Assembly (NCBI GenBank): GCA_028622995.1
Contig: JAJQJQ010000048.1
Coordinates: forward strand, 1,612,001 to 1,676,000
Reading direction: 5' to 3'
Length of the DNA: 64,000 bases
DNA from: Panagrolaimus kolymaensis
Taxonomy: Eukaryota; Nematoda; Chromadorea; Rhabditida; Panagrolaimidae
The position numbers and the translations under genes were made by a program. Under the pieces are notes generated by a model. The model was not told where the DNA came from. It saw nothing but the letters and a program-made list of their open reading frames with translations, and searched no databases. Shown here piece by piece: positions 56,453 to 64,000 of this stretch; positions within the stretch are counted from its first letter, which is position 1, and each line of letters starts with the position of its first letter.

Positions 56453-56654
56453 TAAAACGGTGATTGTGAAGAAAAAAAATGTTTCCTTGCCAGTGAAAAA
56501 ATTATTTTGTTCCAAGTTTTTGCATTTTAAAATTATTTTATGTATGTTTTTATTTATAAAAACTAATAAACTTTATTTAAAAATTTTATAAGGAAAAATT
56601 TGCTCATTCTCGCATTCTCATATCCCGTAAAGAAAGCAACAAAAAATTTTTTAG

Positions 56655-57698
56655 TTACGGACCGTAATTAACGATGGATAAAATGCTTAAAATTGGTGGC
56701 ACTGTAAAATATTGTTTTGCATATTCGTTAAAACTTTCAACAAAATTTGAAGGTTGTTCACGTCGGAAATGTAAAATCATTTGACTTCCAGGTGCCATGA
56801 TATTACTTGAAAAAGAAGCCAAATCTCCGGGGATAATAATATCTGTGGCAATTTCTTCTAATTTTAAAAATTTATATTTATTTGTTCGTTTTGGTATTGA
56901 ATTTGATAAATGAGGAAAATAAGAATTCCAACAAGATCGAATTCTGAAAAAATAAAATAAAAATATTTGAATTTCAGGTCGAAAAACTGAGAAAAAATAT
57001 GAAAAAAGAGTGTCGATAGATTTTTGTTAATCTTTTTTTTGTTCATGAAAACAAAGTTTGACAAAAGCATTCAAAATTTTTAATATTTTTTTAAAATAAT
57101 ATTTATCTGTTAGTCAAAAAATTAACATTCGTCTGAGAACAGACTCCAATATTTTTTTTTAAAAAGATAAAAATGAAACTCACTCAAAATGCTTAACATT
57201 TGGAAAATTTTCTAAAGCAAAATAAATTTCATTAGAATAAATTATTTGATTTTCAATCCAACACAGTTTTTTGATCATTGGCAAAGCAGATAATTTGGTT
57301 GCCATTTCATGACTCATGGCACAGGAAAATAAATTTAATTCTGTTATTTTTGATAAATTTAAAGATCTAAATAAATTTTGAATTTGTGTTTGATTTAAAT
57401 TTGAAGCAATAAGTCTTTGTTTTACATTTAATCGTGGCTTAGTTTCAGCAAAATTCCGGCTATCAATATTCAAACATGCTTGAATTTCGTTATTTGAAAC
57501 AAATAAAGTGTCTTTATATTGTAAATCGACAGAAAGAAAATCCACAAATCGGCCTTCACATTTTCGAAATTTTAATAATAATTCTTTGCAACATTTCCAA
57601 AGTTTCGTTTTGTAAGGTTGGGAATTTTTGAAAACATAATACAAAATATTTGGATTTAAATCATAATTTTGGAAAACAGCATTCTTTGTGGAAACCAT
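56655..57698 (-). CDS. F-box-like family B protein (intact)
   Basis: Exons 57184-57698 (515 bp) and 56655-56943 join to 267 residues; the intron uses GTGAGT and TTTTTTCAG. Residues 14-40 (LNPNILYYVFKNSQPYKTKLWKCCKELL) look like an F-box helix pair. Leucine/strand repeats follow (ITELNLFSCAMS, IKKLCWIENQI). Exon 2 carries KYKFLKLEEI, NIMAPGSQMILHF and FVESFNEYAKQYFTVPPILSIL. Same intron phase and exon 1 length as the 62911 gene. Role inferred only from the F-box resemblance. Confidence 0.72.
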
Positions 57699-58105
57699 TA
57701 AGTAAAAATTTCTGAAAACTTTGAAATTAATTAAAGGAAGGAAAATAGTTATTTTGGATTTTCAAAATAACCAAAATGCTTCGATAAGGAAAAAACCGAG
57801 CACAGTTTTTTAAAAAAAAGAAAAAAAAGAAAAGTAAAAAATCAATGAAATGAATTGCTTAGTTACGTTGTAGTCTAGGTGCTGCGACTTTTTTTTGGCT
57901 GGCCAAGTGCCAGTAAGTCGTTCTTAAAAAATGGTGATTCACAGAGAAAACAAATTTATAGATAATGTTCTGGGAGCATTATTTTTTGGATTTATTTACC
58001 TTCTTTTTTTGTAAAATTGTATAAAATTTAAATAAGTCTTTATTTTTAGACATAAAAAATCCAAGAAATAAAAGGAAAAAATTTATTTATTAAATCAATA
58101 AATTT

Positions 58106-58997
58106 TTAATGTTTTTTTGATAAAACATTCAAAGCAGGTGGAAAAGTAAAATATTGTTTGGCCCTTTCATTAAAGCTTTCAACATAATTTGGGATTGGTT
58201 CTTCATTAAACTCTAAAACCATTTGGCTTTTAGGTGCCATAACATTTTCTGCTAGAATAGCAAATTCTTCGGGAGAAGTGTTTAATCGAGAAAGATTTGA
58301 ATATTTTAAATAGTCAAATTTATTTGAACGTTGTCTGGTGGATGTTAAAAATGGAGTACTCCATGAATTATTGTGAAGTCGTACCCTGAAAAAACTTTTT
58401 ATTATTTATAATGTTTGAATGGTTCAGTTTTTCAAAAGTTAAAAAAACTAAGCAATTTTTATTAATAAAAAAAGGAAATTTAAAAACTCACTCTAAATAT
58501 TTAATATTTTCAAAATCTTGTAACATAAAAGACATTTCATAGAAATTTATTGCAAAGACTTCGATCCAAATTAATTTTTTTACAGGTAAAACCGATAAAA
58601 TTTCCATAGTTTTAGCCATAATGGAACATAAAAATAGATTAATTTCGATTAAGTTTGACAAATTTAAGCGAGGGATCAAATATCGAATTTTAGAATTATT
58701 TAAATAAGACATTTTGAGCATTTGTGTTACGAACAACCTATGCTTTGTTTTCCATACTTTTTCTCTGCTTTCGTTGTTCATAACACATTCTCGGCAAATA
58801 TCTTTTAATGGAAGGAAAGTGCCTTGATGACGAGGATTGAAATCAATAAAATCCACGCGACGGCTTTTAGATTTACCAAATCTTAGTAATGATAATTCCT
58901 TGCATGAAATCCAAAGTTTGATATTCCGTAAAGTGGATTTTTTGAGAATGTAATACCAAATATTTGGATGCAAATCAAGATTTTGGCGAATATTATT
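58106..58997 (-). pseudogene. F-box-like family B member without a start codon
   Basis: Exon 1 (58492 to about 58997) and exon 2 (58106-58385) are open and typical (LHPNIWYYILKKST, LWISCKELS, EINLFLCSI; then RSNKFDYLKYSNLS, NVMAPKSQMVLEF, YVESFNERAKQYF). Where the other copies have ATG-GTT there is AAG-TTT, and the frame just upstream meets a TGA with a one-base shift. The first in-frame Met lies more than 60 residues inside. Either the gene is dead or an upstream exon supplies the start. Confidence 0.55.
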
Positions 58998-60112
58998 TTT
59001 CGTTCAAACTTTTGGAAAGTGCTAAAAAACGAGGAAAAAAAAAGTTATGTTAATTAACCAATACTAATTTTTTTACCTCATTTTTTTCGAATACGAATAG
59101 ACAATCTATGCATTTGTTTAATCCAAATAAAAAAAGTGGGATGAAAAAAATTACAAGCAAAAAGAAAAACATAATAATAAAATAATCAATGGCAGTTATT
59201 TGCTGCAATTCTTTCATATTTATTATGTCTGTTGTTCAAAGTTTTGGAAGACCCGACAAAAAATAAATAAATACTAGTTTATTTGCACAAAATTAATAAA
59301 CAAGATTTAATCGAACAGCAAGCATGCACAACAACAATGCCATCTGCTACCATTTTTTGAAAAAAAAATTTTTTGGGCACCCACACACACTCAAAACTTA
59401 GTTTTGTGGTGGTGGATGACCTATGTAGAAGGAAGGAGCAACGATTATGGATTTGTCATTAAAATGTGGGTTCGTCCAACAAAAAAGGGTTTTCAAAGAT
59501 TTTGAGGTTTTTGCCATTTTCAATAATTAAAAAAACACTTATAAATTTTTTTTGTTGATACTGTATTTAATTGGAAAGACAAAAGTTCAGCATTTTTTAA
59601 AATTTAGTTTTTAGTAAAAAAAAACGAGCCTCATTTTTGCATTTAAATAATTTCAAATTAGCTTCTTTTGAACAAACCAAATGCATGAAACATTAAAAAA
59701 AGCATTTTCTCTTCATTTTTTTTCTTCTCCAGCGCAGTACATCATCATAAGTCAAAGTTTACCATTCTCACAAAAAAAAGAGTTTTTTTCCTTGTGCTTT
59801 TTTATTTGGGCCAATTCAAAACTCTCATCGCATCTTCCGCTGATCCGTTTTAAGAGGTCAACCAACGTGTTTGCACATAAACGAGTGTCTTTCAAATTGG
59901 GAGATAAAACTGAAAAAGCCCATTGTGTTACTTAGGCATGCCACAATTCAATTCATTGATTTTCTTCTTCTTTCATTTTTATTTTTGCGGCCGAACTTTC
60001 TTAAATTTACTTTTGTCTCTTTATTTTATAACCGAAAAAAACGTTTTTATTTTTGCTATCTCTCAAGCGCGGTTCTTTTTCTTTTAATTTTTTTAAAATG
60101 TTTTTTGTTTAG
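58998..60112. other. Intergenic, no gene seen
   Basis: 1.1 kb of AT-rich DNA between divergent family B members. No codon-like ORF; a few short ORFs are Phe/Lys-rich chance frames. Confidence 0.45.
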
Positions 60113-62663
60113 GAAAAAAGGAATCCACAAAACAAAATTTTATTCACCAAAATGTTGATTTTGAACCAAACATTTTCCGTTATGTTCTTGAAAATTCATA
60201 TCCCACTAAAAGTAAGCTTTGGCAAAGTTGCAAAGAATTATTTTACAAAATTTGTAAATACGAAGTTGGTCAACGATTCGTGGATTATCTTTCTTTATCA
60301 TACGAAAATGAATATGGTGATGCTTTAAAACACACTTTTTGAGAAAGTGAAGCTTTTTGAGCCTTTTCTCGGACAGGCGCAAAACATTTCTTCTTCTGCT
60401 TATGAAACTTCACCCCTAGGGTCAATTTGGCCCAAAAATAACGAATTTCAACTCCATTTGGCCGGAAGATATGTTTAATATGGAGATATGGTCACTTTCG
60501 CGTTAGGACCCGAAATAATTTTTTAAGGCCAATATATAAAAAAATTTCTTCTATTTTCGTTTTTTCCACACAAAATTGAGTCTTTTTCGTATTGATGACA
60601 AAAATTGCTATCCATATAATTCCCTCTATATCGATACATTAAAGTTAAAAATATGTAAAAATTTACATAAAAAATCAATAATCTCGAAAACTATGACTCT
60701 ACTGGAAAGATTTTATTGCATATTCGGATTCTCCATGATTTTTTACTCATAATGGTGAAGGCACCTAAAAAAAATACAGTACCTCCGAAATTCATTTGAC
60801 TCAATAAAGGTGCAAAACCTTGATACACCAAATATCGATGGTTATAAAGGAACATATCAAATTCATTTAGTTTTTTAGGAAATGGAGTCGGAAAAAATTA
60901 AAAAAATTAAAATAAAAATTTTGGGTAACATTACAATCAATTTTCTTCCCTGTGGATAACTGTGGATGTGGCTATATCCCCATTAATGGTATATTTGGTG
61001 TATTTGGTGTATTTGGTGTCACAAAAAAAATCAAAATCTCCAAAATACACATTTTTAGCTTTAAATCATTTTTTCTACACTAATTTTGGGTCGTAGAAAC
61101 CGAATTTGATAATAGTTTCTATTTTCGAAAAGCTTAAAAAAATGTTTTGCTTGTAGTGAAAATTTGCATATTTCAAAAATTCATAACTCGGAAACTAGTA
61201 ATACTTGTAGATAAACTATTATCAAATTCGGTTTCTACGACCCAAAATTAGTGTAGAGAAAATGATTTAAAGCTAAAAATGTGTATTTTGGAGATTTTGA
61301 TTTTTTTTGTGACACCAAATACACCAAATACACCAAATATACCATTAATGGGGATATAGCCACATCCACAGTTATCCACAGGGAAGAAAATTGATTGTAA
61401 TGTTACCCAAAATTTTTATTTTAATTTTTTTAATTTTTTCCGACTCCATTTCCTAAAAAACTAAATGAATTTGATATGTTCCTTTATAACCATCGATATT
61501 TGGTGTATCAAGGTTTTGCACCTTTATTGAGTCAAATGAATTTCGGAGGTACTGTATTTTTTTTAGGTGCCTTCACCATTATGAGTAAAAAATCATGGAG
61601 AATCCGAATATGCAATAAAATCTTTCCAGTAGAGTCATAGTTTTCGAGATTATTGATTTTTTATGTAAATTTTTACATATTTTTAACTTTAATGTATCGA
61701 TATAGAGGGAATTATATGGATAGCAATTTTTGTCATCAATACGAAAAAGACTCAATTTTGTGTGGAAAAAACGAAAATAGAAGAAATTTTTTTATATATT
61801 GGCCTTAAAAAATTATTTCGGGTCCTAACGCGAAAGTGACCATATCTCCATATTAAACATATCTTCCGGCCAAATGGAGTTGAAATTCGTTATTTTTGGG
61901 CCAAATTGACCCTAGGGGTGAAGTTTCATAAGCAGAAGAAGAAATGTTTTGCGCCTGTCCGGGACCAAGCTTCTCTTTTTCAAAAAATGTGTTTTAAACC
62001 CTTTGAATGATGGCATTAAAGCGACTTTAAATTACCAAAGTAAAATTTTTACTGAAAAAACTGAATCAATTTTAATTGTCAAAAAAGCGCTTATTGCTTC
62101 GAATTTAAAAGGTTATTCATTGGGTTATTTGTTGTCAGCTCGATTGAATGTGTCAACCATAACTATTTTAAATTTACAAACATGCGAAATTTGCATATCT
62201 TCAGCAAACAAATTATCAGCTTTAAATATTAAAGAATTAAGTTGGGTTGAAACAAAAATAATTAGCTGCAATAATGAAATTAAATTTGTATTGGAAAATT
62301 TTCCAACTGTTGATGATTTAGAGTGAGTTACTTTTTATTTTTAATATTTCATTTAGTTAAAAAAATTATTTTAGATTAAAATCAAACCACCCTTCAAATT
62401 TCACTAATTTGGCAGAAATAAAAAATCCTTCAACCAAATTAAGAAATTTAAGATTTGGATTTCTTCCATTAAATTTTACACCCGCCGAAGCCGCCATTTT
62501 CGCTGCAAAAGTTATGGAGGAAAATGGAAGCGAATTAACTTTAAATTTGAATCATTCAATGAATCAACTGAATCTTTTACAATTTGTTAATAATTTTATT
62601 AACCATTCAAAACAATTCTTCACAAAGCAACCTGTTTTAAAAGTTTATAATTCCAAGAACTAA
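60113..62663 (+). pseudogene. F-box-like family B member split by a 1.67-kb palindrome
   Basis: 5' part: DFEPNIFRYVLENS, LWQSCKELFYKI, RFVDYLSLSYENE, GDAL. 3' part, beyond the element: NPLNDGIKATLNYQ, KKALIASNLKGYSL, TILNLQTCEIC, LNIKELSWVETKI, then the intron (62323-62374) and exon 2 (62375-62663) with RNLRFGFLPLNFTPAEAAIF. Dropping the element and one TTAA restores the frame exactly (GAL-NPL junction). The expected ATG position reads AAG, as in the 58106 copy, so this copy may have been dead, or started elsewhere, before the insertion. Closest to the convergent 62911 gene. Confidence 0.8.
60329..61993. mobile_element. Giant foldback element, 1,665 bp, TTAA target site
   Basis: Two nearly identical inverted arms (60329-61118 and 61213-61993, about 785 bp each) around a 95-bp spacer. 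Flanking TTAA at 60325-60328 and 61994-61997. The tips read AACACA on both sides; the first 25 bp differ between arms more than the rest. TTAA suggests piggyBac-type insertion, but the tips lack the usual CCC start, so the class is uncertain. Inside each arm is a short CACCAAATA repeat. No protein-coding gene. Confidence 0.82.
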
Positions 62664-62910
62664 AAGTTGTGTTTTTGTTAAATAAAAATGCTTTCAAATT
62701 TTACTGTATCGTGATCGGTGCTCTCATTCACGTTTTTCAGCGATAATAATACATATATTTTATTTAAAAAAAAACACACAAGAAAACAATAAAAAAAGAT
62801 AAAAATACGCCTCAAAAAATTTTAATTTTTTTTTTATAAATTTTGTTAATTTTGCATGTAAGAATTATTAATACATAAAAAAACAACTTTTTATTTCAAC
62901 AATCAAACTT
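62664..62910. other. Convergent spacer
   Basis: Short AT-rich gap between the 3' ends of two family B members. Nothing else seen. Confidence 0.45.
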
Positions 62911-63799
62911 TTATTCTTTCAAAACTTTCAAAATTGGTGGCAACGCAAAATATTGTCGTGCATGTTCGTTAAAATCTTTAGCAAATTTTAAAGGATTCAT
63001 TTGATTCATGTTTAAAATATATTCACTTCCAGGCGCCATATATTTTGATGCAAAAATAGCGGCTTCTTCAGATGTAAAATTTGATGGAAGATATCCAAAT
63101 CGTAAAGTATTCAATCTTTGGGAACGATTTTTAATTTCAGTCAATTGTGTAAAATAGAAATCATCTTTGGTTAGTAATCTTAAAATATTTTATTTTAAGA
63201 AACGCAAAAAAAAGAAATAACTTTAAAAAATGGGTTAGGGTCGATAAAAATTAAAAATTTTGTTTAAAAGAATATAAAACTCACTCTAAATTATTGACAG
63301 TGGAGAAATTTTCCAAAACAAATTTAATTTCATTCCATCCAATTATTTTTACATTTACCCAACTTAGCTCTTTAATACTGAGGGCAGATAATTTGAATGC
63401 TGAAGATTGGCACATTTCACATGTATGAAGGCTTAATATTGTCAAATATGATAAATCTAAACGAGCCAAAAACAAATAATCCAATGAAAATTCTTTCAAA
63501 CCAGAAGCAAAAAGTATTTTTTTAACCGTTAAAAGTGTTTCAGTTTTAGTAAAGTTTGAGCTATGAAAATTTAAATTTGCTTGAATATTTTCACCAGTTA
63601 TGAACAAATGTTCTGCATAAGGGTGACCAAGAGAAAGTATATCAACGCATCGGCTTTCACATTTACGAATTTTGTAAAATAATTCCTTGCAACTTTGCCA
63701 AAGTTTACGTTTGGGAGGTTTAGAATTTTCGAGGATATAATGGAAAATGTTTGGTTCAAAATTAATATTTTGTTGAAAGTAATTTTTTTTAGAAACCAT
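62911..63799 (-). CDS. F-box-like family B protein (intact)
   Basis: Exons 63285-63799 (515 bp) and 62911-63178 join to 260 residues. The start MVSKKNYFQQN is preceded by an acceptor-like T-run and AG, so trans-splicing is likely. FEPNIFHYILENSKPPKRKLWQSCKELF is the F-box-like region. Then KILFASGLKEFSLDYLF, TILSLHTCEMC, LSIKELSWVNVKI, and in exon 2 RLNTLRFGYLP, ASKYMAPGSEYIL and FNEHARQYFALPPILKVL. A continuous frame extends upstream to 63979, but its Phe-rich sequence is not coding-like. Confidence 0.75.
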
Positions 63800-64000
63800 T
63801 TTTCTAAAAACAAAGCACTGTAAAAAGAAAAATATTATAAAAAAATAACAAATTTGAGATGCCGAAATTTGATATTTAAATTTTAAAAAATTATTGTTTT
63901 TATGTGCAAAAGAAAAAAATATATAGGAAAAGAGCGGCGTTACCACAACAAATTGTACTAATACAAGAGAAAAAATCAATCGCTTGGCATGCCTAACTTT

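Noticed and set aside
63800..63979. N-terminal extension of the 62911 gene to 63979
   Set aside because: Phe/Ile-rich, ends at an acceptor-like T-run just before the ATG, and absent from the sister gene at 57698.

Overview
This is eukaryotic DNA, almost certainly from a nematode. It is very AT-rich. Genes are split by short introns, many of them 45-70 nt, with TTTTAG or TTTCAG acceptors. The families present are nematode types: a Str/Srh-like chemoreceptor, a nuclear-receptor ligand-binding domain without a zinc-finger domain, C-type lectins, ShKT domains, Ly6/ET-type cysteine modules and expanded F-box-like families. I cannot name the genus. Only the replication factor C subunit at 31.8-33.2 kb is a clear single-copy housekeeping gene. 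All exon models were read by eye from splice signals, frame and comparison of the copies within the window.

Layout. 0-13.5 kb: the 3' part of an F-box-like gene (family A), an arrestin-domain gene, a dead leucine-rich-repeat (LRR) membrane-protein gene, a C48-protease-like gene followed by a nuclear-receptor ligand-binding-domain gene, a 5'-truncated LRR copy, a second family A gene and an intact LRR gene in inverted orientation. 14-30 kb: an island of secreted cysteine-rich genes. Four belong to one family, probably GPI-anchored in three copies. Three belong to a second, module-built family. They are interleaved with a fourth LRR gene and followed by a lone secreted gene. Two genes here are each broken by two transposable elements. 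30.8-34.7 kb: third family A gene, RFC3 and a small membrane protein. 34.9-51.6 kb: a cluster of secreted proteins built from ET/Ly6-like, von Willebrand A-like and ShKT domains (five vWA genes, one of them dead, plus one ET-only gene), with an F-box gene and a broken relative of it. 51.7-56.5 kb: a dead two-domain C-type lectin, an intronless chemoreceptor and an intact single-domain C-type lectin. 53-64 kb: five members of a second F-box-like family (B), one of them split by a 1.67-kb palindrome.

The strongest observations are these. Six non-autonomous elements have readable target-site duplications, all inside exons or exon relics. Cutting out each element with one duplication copy restores the frame exactly in three genes. 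A TATA-containing promoter block (TTATAAAAGC) lies 80-117 bp upstream of seven genes from two otherwise unrelated secreted families, which suggests co-expression. Tandem modular duplication has produced a three-module protein whose last module is frameshifted, and a GC-AG intron is supported by the copies. The window reads as a fast birth-and-death region for secreted and receptor-like proteins.
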